The notes beneath the pieces are model-generated. The model was not told the origin of the DNA and searched no databases. It was given only the letters and a program-made list of their open reading frames with translations. From Roseibium sediminis (lineage in GTDB: Bacteria; Pseudomonadota; Alphaproteobacteria; Rhizobiales; Stappiaceae): a stretch of 64,000 nt of DNA. The DNA is taken from positions 1 through 64,000 of the forward strand of contig NZ_VXDB01000005.1 in the NCBI RefSeq assembly GCF_008711325.1, in the 5' to 3' direction. Both the position numbers and the translations under genes were made by a program. Positions 7,812 to 20,203 of this stretch are shown here, piece after piece. Positions within the stretch are counted from its first letter, which is position 1. The number at the start of each line of letters is the position of its first letter.

Positions 7812-9962
7812 GTGAGGGCGCGGGCTTCCGACAGAAAAACAAATGAAACGCGGCAAAGAGGGTGCGACTTCGTGCGGGGTGGAGACAGCTTTTCAAGGCA
7901 AATACATGCCGATCCTTCGGTCGTGCCTGAGCGCGCCCGTGTGGTTGTCGCGCCCTCTTCGCAAGAGGCGACGATTGAGGCGATCGGGGCCATCTTGCGG
8001 CTTTCGCACGAGCCTTTGGCCCTGTTGTCCGTCTCGTCCGGTGTGCTTGCCGCAAATTCTGCCTTTACGGCCCTCACTGGTGCATGTTCCGGAACTATTC
8101 TGGGCGAAAGGATTTCGCCCACAAGCTGGTCCCGTTTATCTGCTCTCCTCACAACTGCGCCAAAGGGGATACAAGCAGAACTTCAAGCAGAGTTGCTGGA
8201 CTGCAATGGGCGCCGAATTGCCATGGCAGCAAAGGCATTGCCTCTCCCGGCCTTCTTGCCGGGTGAAGCCGGACAAGTTGTTCTGCGTCTGGTCGGGAAA
8301 GAGCGAGGAGCTACCCTTGGCGACCCCGGGTTTGCGCTCTGGAACGAGCATTTTCCCGACCGCGTGGTCTTTATCAATTCAGCTGCAACTGAGAATGAGC
8401 TGTCGGACAGGCTTGAAAGGCTGGCGCAAGGGGCGATCGTTCGAAGCCAGCTTGCAACCGCTCTGGAGATCGTGCGGACCGAGGGAGCGGCAGTCCTGTA
8501 TCCACGCACCGGCGATCATGAGGAAAATTGCAGTCTTGGAGATGTTGCGAATGCGACAGAGCTGAGGCTTGTGGCTGTGGCTTCAACGCCACAACGAGAG
8601 AGCGGAATTCTCGCGATCGCCCGCGACGGGGTGATTGATCCGGTTGCCGCAAAACGCAATCAGCAATTGGCTCGTCAAGATCCGTTGACGGGCCTTGCAA
8701 ACCGGAGAGCCTTCGGTGCGCTGGTACAACGTGATCTGGAACGCTTCAAATCCGGCAATAGCGAGTGTCTCGCCCTGATTTACGTTGATCTTGACGGGTT
8801 CAAGACGGTCAACGACCAAGGAGGGCATGAGACCGGTGATCTCATGCTGCGTGAGGTTGCCAATGTACTAAGGCGGTCCGTTGGCGAGTTGGGCCACCCT
8901 GATGCGCCGGTCGGCAGACTTGGCGGAGACGAATTTGCAGTTTCTTGCACTGTAGCCTGCCACGAGGATGGGCTGGACATGGCATGGCGTGTTCTCAAGG
9001 GTATTGTCGACATCAGGCTTGAACGAAACGGGTCAATTTACAGGATTGGTGCATCGATCGGGGTGGCCGTCATTCAGGCTCGCGATTGTATGGCCGGAAC
9101 AAAGGCATCAGATATTCTGCATCAGGCAGATATCGCCTCGCTCGCCGGCAAGAATTTTGACGAGCCAACCGTGTTTAATGCGCCGTGGCCCGCAGCCGAA
9201 CCGGTTCGGCTCGTAGCGCCTCGTGGTGTATGCACCGGCCCCAAGACGCCGAAAGCCGGAGAGCTGGAGCTGTTTGTGCAACCGATCCGCCTGTTCGCAA
9301 GCGGAAGGCTGGCGGCAGGAGAGGTATTGCTCAGGACGCCGGAAGCAGGGCGCGGCAGGCGATCGCCCCGAGAACTGGTCACGACCGCAGTGCGGCGTGG
9401 ATATATATCGCGGATCGACTGCTGGGTTCTCGACCAGATAATTGACCGTCTTGCCTCTGCGCCTGCGCGCATGCTGCTGTCGGTCAATATCTGCGGGCAA
9501 TCCGCCGTATCAGGGGACCTGTGGCAAATGTTGCGGACGCGGGTTGGCAAGGACCCGGTTCTCGCAAAATCCCTGTGCCTTGAATTGCGCGAAACGGATT
9601 TGCTGTCCGATATCGACGGGGTAGGCACGTTCATGAGGCGGGCATCCGGGTTGGGATGTCAATTGGCGATAGACAGTTTTGGCGGAGGATGGGCTGCTGT
9701 TTCAGCAGCGCTGGACTTGAAGGTGGACTGGCTGAAGCTGGATGCAAGCCTGACAAAACAGCTTGCTGGAGGGCCGGTGCTGGCGACGATCACCAGACCG
9801 CTGGTTCACCAACTGGCGGGGGCAGGCATTCGAACCATCGCCAAGAACGTCGAAACAACTGAGGAATACCGGTCACTCAAGGCTCTGGGGGTGACGGCGG
9901 TACAGGGCTACCTGATCGGGCGGCCGCAAAAAATGAGCGCAGAATGCAGGGTGCTGCGATAA
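7812..9962 (+). CDS. PAS-like/GGDEF/EAL protein with degenerate EAL domain
   Basis: A cyclic-di-GMP protein of 716 residues. An N-terminal PAS-like sensor region (about 55-170) has no membrane segment. The GGDEF domain (about 285-440) has an intact RLGGDEF, so diguanylate cyclase activity is possible. The EAL domain (about 475-710) is eroded: the EAL box reads EVLLR, the DDFGTG metal motif reads DSFGGG with the second Asp lost, and the EGVE box reads KNVE. QGY is kept. I expect little or no phosphodiesterase activity. The start is uncertain: the GTG at 7812 lacks a clear ribosome site and a later GTG is possible. It converges on gyrB through a shared terminator. Confidence 0.85.
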   Translation: MRARASDRKTNETRQRGCDFVRGGDSFSRQIHADPSVVPERARVVVAPSSQEATIEAIGAILRLSHEPLALLSVSSGVLAANSAFTALTGACSGTILGERISPTSWSRLSALLTTAPKGIQAELQAELLDCNGRRIAMAAKALPLPAFLPGEAGQVVLRLVGKERGATLGDPGFALWNEHFPDRVVFINSAATENELSDRLERLAQGAIVRSQLATALEIVRTEGAAVLYPRTGDHEENCSLGDVANATELRLVAVASTPQRESGILAIARDGVIDPVAAKRNQQLARQDPLTGLANRRAFGALVQRDLERFKSGNSECLALIYVDLDGFKTVNDQGGHETGDLMLREVANVLRRSVGELGHPDAPVGRLGGDEFAVSCTVACHEDGLDMAWRVLKGIVDIRLERNGSIYRIGASIGVAVIQARDCMAGTKASDILHQADIASLAGKNFDEPTVFNAPWPAAEPVRLVAPRGVCTGPKTPKAGELELFVQPIRLFASGRLAAGEVLLRTPEAGRGRRSPRELVTTAVRRGYISRIDCWVLDQIIDRLASAPARMLLSVNICGQSAVSGDLWQMLRTRVGKDPVLAKSLCLELRETDLLSDIDGVGTFMRRASGLGCQLAIDSFGGGWAAVSAALDLKVDWLKLDASLTKQLAGGPVLATITRPLVHQLAGAGIRTIAKNVETTEEYRSLKALGVTAVQGYLIGRPQKMSAECRVLR

Positions 9963-9988
9963 GTTTCTTGGCTTTGCTGCAAAACGGA

Positions 9989-10029
9989 AAAGGCCTCCGG
10001 CGTGGTTTTCAAACGCCGGAGGCCTTTTC
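9989..10029. terminator. Bidirectional terminator, GGDEF/EAL gene and gyrB
   Basis: A 15-base perfect stem (AAAAGGCCTCCGGCG at 9989-10003 with its complement at 10015-10029) encloses an 11-base loop. A and T runs on the outer sides let it work for both converging genes. Confidence 0.9.
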
Positions 10030-10052
10030 AAAGATCGTGCAGAATAGTGAGA

Positions 10053-12515
<2,463 letters not shown>

Positions 12516-12649
12516 TCACCGATCGATTTGAATTGATTACCCCCGTTATAAGGGGTCTGGGGGATGGTTCAACCATGGGGGCTTCCCACAGGGCCGGAAA
12601 CGGCGTTAGTGGTGGAAAACCTTGGAATTATGCGGGATTGAATGCCTTT

Positions 12650-13786
12650 TCAGACCGACAGCATCCGCGCTGCTCCATCCTCGATTGCAAAAAGTCTGGA
12701 GGCGTCTGGAAGACTGGCAAACAGGCTTTCATCCGTGCCGGTCATGAATGTCTGGCATCCGAGCGCTTGCAGGCGGGCAAACAACGCTTCTCGGCGGCCC
12801 GGATCAAGGTGCGCGGCAACCTCATCGAGCAACAAAACTGGTGTCATTCCACTAACTGCTGAACTGAGATTTGCATGAGCCAGTATGAGGCCGATCAAGA
12901 GGGCTTTCTGTTCGCCGGTAGAAGATTGCGAAGCCGGCATGTCCTTTGCGACATGATGCACACACAGGTCTGTCAGATGAGGTCCGCAGAGGGTGCGACC
13001 AGCCGCCCGGTCACGTCCGCGCCCGTCCTGAAGCAAATGGCGATACCGGTCTTCCTGATCGGAAGCCGCCTGATCGGCAGTTTCCGCTTCGAACTCCCCG
13101 ACAAGCTCAAGCGCGGCAATGGGAAACGGCAGCCCGAGTGAGGCCTGTGCCTCAAGTGTCGTTTTCAGGAGGCTGACAGTTTCCCGCCTTGAGAGGGCAA
13201 CAGAGGTACCAAGCTCTGCCACCTGATGTTCTATGGCCGACAGATACTGCGCCGAGCCCCCTTGTTCCAGAAGCCGGTTGCGTTGGCGCAGCGCCTTTTC
13301 AAACGACGACACCTGCCGCCCGTGGGCAGGATTGAGGGACAGTGTCAGTCGGTCGAGGAAGCGCCGTCTGTCGGAGCCGGGACCGGTAAAGAGGCCGTCC
13401 ATAGCGGGGGTCAGCCAGAGAATGCGCACATAATCAAGCAGGCTGTCGGATGTCCGCTGATCAACCCCGTCGATCCTGACCCGCCGGCCTGCATCGCCCG
13501 GAAGAAGGCCGGTGCCGAGGGAGACGTCCATTCCGTCCTGCTCGACCCTTGCTGCAACGCTCCAGCTTGTGTCGCCGTCGCGCCGTGCAACGTCCCCGAG
13601 GGCCGCTCTTCGCAACCCGCGGCCAGCTGTCAGATAGGACACAGCTTCAAGGACATTGGTCTTGCCCGCGCCATTGGCACCGACAAGGGCAACGAGTTGC
13701 GCCCCTGGATCGAGTTCCAGAGACGCATAATTTCGGAAATTGGTCAGGCTCAGGCGTTTCAGCCGGGAAGTCCGAACGTCAGCCAT
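12650..13786 (-). CDS. recF: DNA replication and repair protein RecF
   Basis: An SMC-like ABC ATPase of 378 residues that helps load RecA at gapped DNA with RecO and RecR. Walker A is GANGAGKTN near residue 36. The ABC signature region is SSTGEQKALLIGLILA and Walker B is VLLLDEVAAHLD. The N-terminus LTNFRNYASLEL is typical. It lies 22 bases after dnaN in the same direction, so it is probably cotranscribed. Length and motifs are normal. Confidence 0.96.
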   Translation of the reverse strand: MADVRTSRLKRLSLTNFRNYASLELDPGAQLVALVGANGAGKTNVLEAVSYLTAGRGLRRAALGDVARRDGDTSWSVAARVEQDGMDVSLGTGLLPGDAGRRVRIDGVDQRTSDSLLDYVRILWLTPAMDGLFTGPGSDRRRFLDRLTLSLNPAHGRQVSSFEKALRQRNRLLEQGGSAQYLSAIEHQVAELGTSVALSRRETVSLLKTTLEAQASLGLPFPIAALELVGEFEAETADQAASDQEDRYRHLLQDGRGRDRAAGRTLCGPHLTDLCVHHVAKDMPASQSSTGEQKALLIGLILAHANLSSAVSGMTPVLLLDEVAAHLDPGRREALFARLQALGCQTFMTGTDESLFASLPDASRLFAIEDGAARMLSV

Positions 13787-13808
13787 GGCGCCTCAGCAAG
13801 AAGAGGGG

Positions 13809-14927
13809 TCAGACCCGCATCGGCATGAGGACAAACAGGCAATCTTCAACCGTGTTGTCCTGAATGAGGGTCGGAGAGCCGGAATCCGCGAGCCGGAACA
13901 GGGCCGTGTCGCTGGACAGCTGGTTCGCGATGTCGAGGAGGTAACGGGAATTGAAGCCGATATCCATCGCGTCAGATGCATATTCGACAGCCAGTTCTTC
14001 CGTTGCGCTGCCTGAATCCGGATTGTTGACGGTCAAGACCATGCGCCCTTCGGAGAGCGACAGCTTCACGGCGCGCCCGCGTTCGGAAGAAATGGTAGAG
14101 ACGCGGTCCACGGCTTCCTTGAATTCGTCGCGGTCAACGCGCAGTTCCTTGTCATTGCCTTGCGGAATGACACGGCCATAGTCAGGGAAAGTCCCGTCGA
14201 TCAGCTTGGAGGTGAGGACGATCGAGGCGGTCGTGATACGGATCTTGGTTTCCGACAGCTCGATACGAACTTCCGCAGCCGGGTCTTCCAGAAGCTTCTG
14301 GATTTCGCCGACAGTCTTGCGCGGAACAATTACGCCTGGCATGCCCTGGGAACCGCTTGGTGCGGCAACTTCGGCCTGCGCCAGACGGTGCCCATCCGTG
14401 GCGACTGCCCGGAACCGTTGTCCGCCTGCAGTATCCACCGTGTGCATATAAATGCCGTTCAGATAGTAGCGGGTTTCTTCTGTCGAAATCGCGAACTGCG
14501 TCGCGTCGATCAGCTTGCGAATATCGCCTGCCGTCAGTGTGAAGCCATGGCTGAACTCCCCGGCTGTCAAATCGGGGAAATCGGATTCCGGCAGCATCTG
14601 AAGCGTGAAACGTGAGCGGCCGGCACGGATTTCCAGCGTGCTGTTGTCGCCAGTTGTCTCCAGAACCACTTGCGAGCCATCCGGCAGCTTGCGGACGATG
14701 TCATAGAACATGTGGGCCGGGACGGTGGTTGCACCACCCATCTCGATCATCGCGGGAATGGTCTCGATGATCTCGAGGTCAAGATCTGTTGCCTTGAGAT
14801 TGAGCGAGCCGCCATCAGCCCGCAGGAGCACGTTGGAAAGGATCGGGATCGTGTTCCGGCGTTCCACGACCCGGTGAACGTGGGTCAGGGACTTGAGAAG
14901 GTCGGTCCGCTCGAGGGTCGCTTTCAT
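13809..14927 (-). CDS. dnaN: DNA polymerase III subunit beta (sliding clamp)
   Basis: The ring-shaped processivity clamp of the replicase, 372 residues, with three repeated clamp domains. The N-terminus MKATLERTDLLKSL and the HRVVERRNTIPILSNVL segment are characteristic, and the C-terminus ends in FVLMPMRV, the clamp's usual P-M-R end. An upstream ATG at 14954 is in frame but has no ribosome site; the ATG at 14927 has GGAA upstream and matches the family start. It sits between dnaA (167 bases upstream) and recF. Confidence 0.97.
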   Translation of the reverse strand: MKATLERTDLLKSLTHVHRVVERRNTIPILSNVLLRADGGSLNLKATDLDLEIIETIPAMIEMGGATTVPAHMFYDIVRKLPDGSQVVLETTGDNSTLEIRAGRSRFTLQMLPESDFPDLTAGEFSHGFTLTAGDIRKLIDATQFAISTEETRYYLNGIYMHTVDTAGGQRFRAVATDGHRLAQAEVAAPSGSQGMPGVIVPRKTVGEIQKLLEDPAAEVRIELSETKIRITTASIVLTSKLIDGTFPDYGRVIPQGNDKELRVDRDEFKEAVDRVSTISSERGRAVKLSLSEGRMVLTVNNPDSGSATEELAVEYASDAMDIGFNSRYLLDIANQLSSDTALFRLADSGSPTLIQDNTVEDCLFVLMPMRV

Positions 14928-15094
14928 ACGCAAGTTCCGTGCTGATACTGCCATGAGCCCGGCGAAAAGCCGGGATAGGCGATTGAAGTTGTTGGCTCCG
15001 GTTAACAGAGCGGGGCAACGAAACTGCCCTCTACAGCGCTGAAATGCAAGAGGGGCGGCCTAGTCGCCGCCCCTCAAAACAGGATTTTTTGTGA

Positions 15095-16579
15095 TTACGC
15101 GTCCAGCATGCGCTTCAGGAGTTCGATTTCCTGCGCAAGGGCATAATCCCCGCGGGCCAGTTCCTCGATCTTGCGCACGGCATGCAGCACCGTTGTGTGG
15201 TCGCGATTGCCGAAGCGGCGACCAATTTCCGGCAGCGAGCGCGGCGTCATCACCTTTGCCAGATACATAGCGATCTGGCGCGGGCGAACGATGGTGCGTG
15301 TGCGGCGCGCAGACAGCAAGTCGGCCTTGGTCACGTTGTAGTGCTTGGAGACAACCCGCTGGATGTCTTCGATCTTCACCTTGCGCGGCTCGCTGGAGCG
15401 CACCAGATCGCGGAGCGTCAGCTCGGCCATTTCCTGGGTAATCGGCTGATTGGTCAGCTGATTATGGGCCACGAGGCGGTTGAGAGCACCTTCCAGATCG
15501 CGGCCGGAAGAGGCAACATGGCGTGCGATATAGTCAAGAACCTGATCGGGAACCTCGAAGTTCGGATAGGTCTTGCGCGCCAGGATCACGCGGGAGTCCA
15601 GAATGCTCCGGCGGAGCACGAAGTCGGGCTCATGGATGCCAACAACAAGGCCGCCGGACAGACGGGAGCGGACGCGATCGTCAAGGCTGTCGAGTTCGGA
15701 CGGTGCGCGGTCTGCAGCAACGATCACCTGACGGGCACCATCGATCAGGGCATTGAGCGTGTGGCAGAATTCCTGCTGTACCTGCTTGCCGTGAAGGAAC
15801 TGCATGTCATCGATCAGCAAGAGGTCGATCGTGCGCAGGGTGTCCTTGAACGCGAGGGCCGACTGGGCCTTGAGTGCTGATACGAACCGGTACATGAAAT
15901 GTTCGGCGGTCAGATACAGAACCTTGCGGCCGGAAGCGCGGGCCTTTGCAGCAACGGCCTGCATCAGGTGTGTCTTGCCGAGGCCGACCGATGCATGAAG
16001 GAACAGCGGGTTAAAGGTCACCGAGCCGCCGGAGGCAACCTGACGGGCTGCAGCAAGCGCCAGCTGGTTGGACTCACCTTCAACAAAGGTCTCAAAGGTA
16101 TATTTGGGATCAAGCGCTGCGCCCTGAAGAACGTCACGCGAGGATTCATTGTTGGTTTCACCGCGGCCAAGCGCAGCTGTTGCCGCTTGCGCTGCCGCCA
16201 CGCGGTTGGGTTCACTTGCCGGAGTGCCAACGCGAGCGTCGGAAATGGACGGCATCACTTTCTTTGCAGAACCAAGCGCCGGTTGACGCGGCGCTGTCGC
16301 CACCTGACGCGGACGAATAGCGCCGCGAACAGTCAGTTCGATACGATGAACGTTCTCACACTCACGCTTCCAAAGCCCGATCAGCTGATCATTGTAGTGA
16401 GACTGAATCCATTGCTTGAGAAACCGGGTCGGCACCGACAGGCGAACCGTGCCGTCGGAATGTTCTTCCAGATCTACTCGCGCAAACCAGCTGGAAAAGA
16501 CATCATCGCCAAGCTCGGCTCGCAAGCTCTTCTTGACACGATTCCAGTGTTCAGAGCCAGTGGTCTCATGAACCTGCAT
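15095..16579 (-). CDS. dnaA: Chromosomal replication initiator DnaA
   Basis: The AAA+ initiator that opens the chromosome origin, 494 residues. Domain I covers about 1-90, followed by a variable Ala/Gly/Pro-rich linker. The AAA+ domain has Walker A SVGLGKTH near 197-204 and Walker [10 protein letters not shown] near 260. Domain IV ends with the DnaA-box recognition helix [15 protein letters not shown]. The start is set by an ideal AGGAGG six bases before the ATG at 16579; the open frame continues to 16642 but without support. A long non-coding region lies upstream. Confidence 0.98.
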   Translation of the reverse strand: MQVHETTGSEHWNRVKKSLRAELGDDVFSSWFARVDLEEHSDGTVRLSVPTRFLKQWIQSHYNDQLIGLWKRECENVHRIELTVRGAIRPRQVATAPRQPALGSAKKVMPSISDARVGTPASEPNRVAAAQAATAALGRGETNNESSRDVLQGAALDPKYTFETFVEGESNQLALAAARQVASGGSVTFNPLFLHASVGLGKTHLMQAVAAKARASGRKVLYLTAEHFMYRFVSALKAQSALAFKDTLRTIDLLLIDDMQFLHGKQVQQEFCHTLNALIDGARQVIVAADRAPSELDSLDDRVRSRLSGGLVVGIHEPDFVLRRSILDSRVILARKTYPNFEVPDQVLDYIARHVASSGRDLEGALNRLVAHNQLTNQPITQEMAELTLRDLVRSSEPRKVKIEDIQRVVSKHYNVTKADLLSARRTRTIVRPRQIAMYLAKVMTPRSLPEIGRRFGNRDHTTVLHAVRKIEELARGDYALAQEIELLKRMLDA

Positions 16580-17742
16580 ATACGCCTCCTGTCTTTTCGA
16601 AGAACGGTCCGCCACAGCCATTCTTCTGCCACCGCGCCGCATGTTACGGCATTATATTGCCCTTGTTGGGCGCTTATTTATTTGGGCACCGATTTCGCGC
16701 CGCCCCGATCCGCCCGAAGGCGGAAATTCATACTTCGGCCCAGGCTGTTTCGAGAGTGAAACAACACCCAGAATTGACCGGTCTGGTGAACTGGTCCGGA
16801 TTTGCCCGTGGGAAACCCTCTGCAGACAAATATCTGTCTTGCAGCTGATCGGGCGATGCCACACAGGGCATCTGTCCGCTACCGTTGGAGCGGCACAAAA
16901 AGTCTATCCCGGCGTCCGGGTCAAGCCCTTTTTCTGGGCATCTGTTCGACCGGTGCAGTTCCCGTTTGGTCAGGTCACGCAAAGCGCGCAGGAGTGGGCC
17001 TTCAAAACCCGAAGCGACACCAGAGAGATCGCCGGAAAAATCAGATAAGCCATCACTGCCTGATTTTTTGGCACTGCGGCAAATGTGCTTGAAGACAGAA
17101 GACGAAAGCGGAAGAGTTCCTGCAGTTGTATTTTGATAGCTTGCAACCTCAAAAAGCACAGCAGAGCTCCTTTCAATGACAAGGTCATTGATCTTATCGA
17201 ATTCCAAATTCAGGGAAGAAACGCGACTAGTATTCGTATGGGGCTAATACAAAAATGTATTAGTTGTATTGCGTATTCGTCCGTGCACACAACTGGATTT
17301 GTTTATTTCAAACTTTGTCATATTCAATCCAGGTAGTTCGATTTCTTGTTTTCTTACGGCTTGTTTCGCCGCTGACAAGAGAAAGATATACAGGCGCGGC
17401 GCCGTGGGCAACAGGGGGTTCCTAACAAAAGGTTAACGACCCACAAAGCTACCCTGCGTCACTGTTGCAACCTAACTGGCACTGCCGGGCGCAAATGGTT
17501 TTTGTGATAAGCATTTTTTCAAATGCATACATTGGCAGGATTTCAAAAGCTGGGGTTAGAAAAAAAACTCATGAGAAAAAACTTGACAGCTACAGAATCC
17601 CGGAAGCCGTCGTATCGAACCCGTAACGTATGTGTAAGTTATTGAAAAAAATAAGAAAACCGTGACAAGCGAGCTCTGGTAAAAATGACATATTGGTCGT
17701 TATACATTTAGCCGGGTCATGGGGTGATTTGCTTGCAGGGCG
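16580..17742. other. 1.2-kb non-coding region upstream of dnaA
   Basis: No convincing gene lies between dnaA and the rpsT terminator. The left half has normal GC. From about 17080, and especially 17490-17720, it becomes AT-rich. It holds a perfect 8-base inverted repeat (17244-17263), a 9-base AT-rich inverted repeat (AAAAATCAG at 17036-17044 with its complement at 17060-17068) and a GANTC site near 17594. I found no perfect TTATCCACA-type DnaA box; the nearest are TGTGTAAGT near 17630 and TGTGATAAG near 17505. It probably contains the dnaA promoter and its control sites. An origin cannot be shown from sequence alone. Confidence 0.5.
17244..17263. repeat. Perfect 8-base inverted repeat upstream of dnaA
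   Basis: CTAATACA (17244-17251) and TGTATTAG (17256-17263) are exact complements around AAAA. It is too AT-rich and has no T-run, so it does not look like a terminator. An operator for a dimeric regulator is the simplest reading. Confidence 0.6.
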
Positions 17743-17770
17743 AAAAAAAACCCGGCTCGAAGGCCGGGTT
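17743..17770 (-). terminator. rpsT terminator
   Basis: On the minus strand an 8-base stem AACCCGGC/GCCGGGTT with a 6-base loop is followed by a run of eight T. It lies 26 bases past the rpsT stop. Confidence 0.9.
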
Positions 17771-17795
17771 TATTTCTGTCAGGAATGACAGGTTT

Positions 17796-18062
17796 TTATG
17801 CGCCGAGTGCCTTGATGCGGGCATTCAGGCGAGACACCTTGCGGGAAGCCGTGTTGGCGTGCAGTACACCTTTGGTTGCTGCGCGCATGATCTCCGGCTG
17901 AGCGGATTTCAAGGCTTCGTTAGCTGCGGACTGGTCACCGGAAGCGATTGCTTCCTCAACCTTGCGCAGATAGGTGCGAACGCGGCTGCGACGAGCTTTG
18001 TTCGTGGCCGTCTGGCGGGCAATCTTGCGGGCCGCCTTCTTGGCCGAGGGTGTGTTGGCCAT
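17796..18062 (-). CDS. rpsT: 30S ribosomal protein S20
   Basis: A small basic protein of 88 residues that binds 16S rRNA in the 30S body. It begins [18 protein letters not shown] and ends in [11 protein letters not shown], a typical alphaproteobacterial S20. The start at 18062 is chosen because MANTPSAKK is the invariant family beginning; the frame stays open upstream. It is monocistronic with its own terminator. The rpsT-dnaA neighbourhood is common in Hyphomicrobiales. Confidence 0.97.
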   Translation of the reverse strand: MANTPSAKKAARKIARQTATNKARRSRVRTYLRKVEEAIASGDQSAANEALKSAQPEIMRAATKGVLHANTASRKVSRLNARIKALGA

Positions 18063-18145
18063 GGGCTCAATCCTGATCCGTGAGTGGAACACTGTCCGGT
18101 TAAGACCGGGGGAACCATTCGCACCATGGCGGGAGGTGAACCCGA

Positions 18146-18180
18146 TCAAAAAACGACGGCGGCGAGGTTATCGCCACCGG
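18146..18180 (-). terminator. Probable terminator of the enoyl-CoA hydratase gene
   Basis: On the minus strand GGTGGCGA pairs with TCGCCGCC (one G-U pair) around TAACC, followed shortly by TCGTTTTTTG. It lies about 65 bases past the stop of the 18245-19018 gene and upstream of rpsT. Confidence 0.6.
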
Positions 18181-18244
18181 TTGAGGGGTGCTTATAGTCA
18201 TCTGCTTTCCTCCCGTCAACGGGTTTGAGCAGATTAAAACCCAC

Positions 18245-19018
18245 TTACTTGTTTTCGAACTGGGGGGACCGCTTTTCGAGAAACGCGGTCATGCCCTCGT
18301 TCTGGTCGTGCGTGGCAAAGGTTGCATGGAAGACCCGGCGCTCAAAGCGGATGCCTTCGGCAAGCGTTGTCTCATAAGCCCGGTTCACGCTTTCCTTGGT
18401 CAGCATGACGACCGGGAGCGAGAAGTCCGCGATCTTTTCGGCCGCCTTCAATGCCTCGTCGATGAGATCGTCGGCCGCCACCACGCGGCTCACAAGACCG
18501 CAACGCTCGGCTTCCTCCGCATCCATCATTCTGCCGGTCAGGCACATTTCCATGGCCTTCGACTTGCCGACAAAGCGGGTCAGGCGCTGGGTGCCACCAG
18601 CTCCCGGCATTGTGCCCAGGGTAATTTCCGGCTGGCCGAACTTGGCGGTGTCTGCTGCAATGATGAAATCGCACATCATCGCCAGTTCGCAGCCGCCGCC
18701 GAGTGCGTATCCAGCAACCGCTGCAATGATCGGCTTGCGGTTGCGGGCAACCCTGTCCCATGGAGTGATAAGGTCCGTCAAATAGGCCTGGGTGAAGTCC
18801 AGCGGCTGCATTTCCTTGATGTCAGCGCCGGCAGCAAAGGCCTTGGCGGAGCCGGTCAGCACCACGCAGCCGATCTTCTCGTCTTCTTCAAAAGCATCGA
18901 GCGCCGTGCTGAGTTCGGCGACAAGCGCGGCGCACAGCGCATTCAGGGCTTTCGGGCGGTCGAGGGTAATCAGGCCGACCTTACCGCGCTTTTCGACACG
19001 GATGTTCTCATATCCCAT
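18245..19018 (-). CDS. Enoyl-CoA hydratase
   Basis: A crotonase-fold enzyme of 257 residues that hydrates trans-2-enoyl-CoA in fatty-acid beta-oxidation. Oxyanion-hole segments are visible: [11 protein letters not shown] and [13 protein letters not shown]. Catalytic Glu residues fit [17 protein letters not shown] and the first Glu of a paired set near it. The start [17 protein letters not shown] has GGAG upstream; the longer frame to 19102 is not supported. It lies between rpsT and mutM on the same strand, an arrangement also found in related genomes. Substrate chain length cannot be read from sequence. Confidence 0.93.
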   Translation of the reverse strand: MGYENIRVEKRGKVGLITLDRPKALNALCAALVAELSTALDAFEEDEKIGCVVLTGSAKAFAAGADIKEMQPLDFTQAYLTDLITPWDRVARNRKPIIAAVAGYALGGGCELAMMCDFIIAADTAKFGQPEITLGTMPGAGGTQRLTRFVGKSKAMEMCLTGRMMDAEEAERCGLVSRVVAADDLIDEALKAAEKIADFSLPVVMLTKESVNRAYETTLAEGIRFERRVFHATFATHDQNEGMTAFLEKRSPQFENK

Positions 19019-19120
19019 CGGGTAACTCCCACTTCCAGAGCAAATCAGTTGGCAAATGGGTACCTGACGGTTGCGGCCGCGGCAACCGCACCCTTTGGAC
19101 ATTTCAGCAAAGAAAGGCCG

Positions 19121-20014
19121 CTATCTCTGGCATTTTGGACAGAAAAATGTCGAGCGACCTGATTGAACAATCCGCTCGATCGTGCTGGTGCACCCTTCAC
19201 CGCGACACTTTTCACCTTCGCGGCCATAAACGTCAAAACTGTGCTGGAAATACCCCAGAGAGCCATCCGCCCTTGTGTGATCCCGAAGGGTGGAGCCACC
19301 CGCCTGAATCGCATCAAGAAGGATCTGGCGTATCATCTCGGACAGAAGGATTGCCTTTTCGGTGGGCTTGCCGGTCTTTGTTGCGAGGGTCCCGGCGGCG
19401 CGCTTCGGATCGAGGCCGGTGCGCCACAGTGCCTCGCACACATATATATTACCGAGCCCTGCTATCAGTCGCTGATCAAGGAGTGCAGCCTTCAAGGGTG
19501 TTTTCTTGCCCGCAAAGAGATCTGCAATGCGCTGCCCGTCCAGATCATTGCCCAGCGGTTCCATGCCCATTTTTGCAAAAAGCGCATGGCCAGCGAGTTC
19601 AGGGCGAGGGATCAAGGTCATGAAGCCGAACCGGCGCGGGTCATTATATATGACACGCTCGGAAGCGCCGGTCGCCGTGGTCAGATGAAAAATGACGTGG
19701 TCGTGTTTGGGGTCCTTTGAGCGCTCGTGGGCGAAGTCTCCGGGAGTGTGGGACGGCAAATCGCCTTCAACTCGGAAGGATCCCGACATGCCAAGATGCA
19801 TGACCAGAACGTCGCCGTGATCCGTGTCGGCCAGAAGATATTTCGATCGGCGCGACAGGGCTGCAAGGGTGCTGCCTTCGAGCCGTTTGACAAAATCCAA
19901 CGGAAACGGAAACCGCAAGTCGGGGCGGTTTTTATCGACCTTGACGATCCTCGCGCCTTCCATACTTGGGGCAAGCCCGCGCCGGACGGTTTCCACTTCT
20001 GGTAATTCTGGCAT
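19121..20014 (-). CDS. mutM: Formamidopyrimidine-DNA glycosylase
   Basis: A bifunctional glycosylase/AP lyase of 297 residues that removes 8-oxoguanine and formamidopyrimidines. The N-terminus [14 protein letters not shown] carries the catalytic Pro2 and Glu3. The helix-two-turn-helix region holds [14 protein letters not shown]. The C-terminal zinc finger has Cys pairs in CRGEGC and CPKC; the first pair is spaced by four residues, as I recall for other alphaproteobacteria. It is divergent from ubiE with 189 bases between them. Confidence 0.96.
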   Translation of the reverse strand: MPELPEVETVRRGLAPSMEGARIVKVDKNRPDLRFPFPLDFVKRLEGSTLAALSRRSKYLLADTDHGDVLVMHLGMSGSFRVEGDLPSHTPGDFAHERSKDPKHDHVIFHLTTATGASERVIYNDPRRFGFMTLIPRPELAGHALFAKMGMEPLGNDLDGQRIADLFAGKKTPLKAALLDQRLIAGLGNIYVCEALWRTGLDPKRAAGTLATKTGKPTEKAILLSEMIRQILLDAIQAGGSTLRDHTRADGSLGYFQHSFDVYGREGEKCRGEGCTSTIERIVQSGRSTFFCPKCQR

Positions 20015-20203
20015 GGAAACACTGGCCTCCTGACTAGAGCCGCGCTATAGCCCTGCGGCATATGGCAGTTTCGAACCCGATCAACATGGTGCTCGCCGAT
20101 AGCTTGGTCTATGGTTCGCTGCAAATTTGCAAGTTGAAATGGCAAGGCCGCGCCCTTTTGGAGCGTTGCAAGGCCAACCGCTGGGGCGGACAGGAGACGA
20201 GAA

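Noticed and set aside
16641..17048. A 135-codon frame upstream of dnaA
   Set aside because: It has no supported start and an unnatural composition, and it overlaps the dnaA promoter region.
16580..17742. A firm call of the chromosome origin upstream of dnaA
   Set aside because: No perfect DnaA boxes are present and many alphaproteobacteria have their origin near hemE, so only a candidate is reported.
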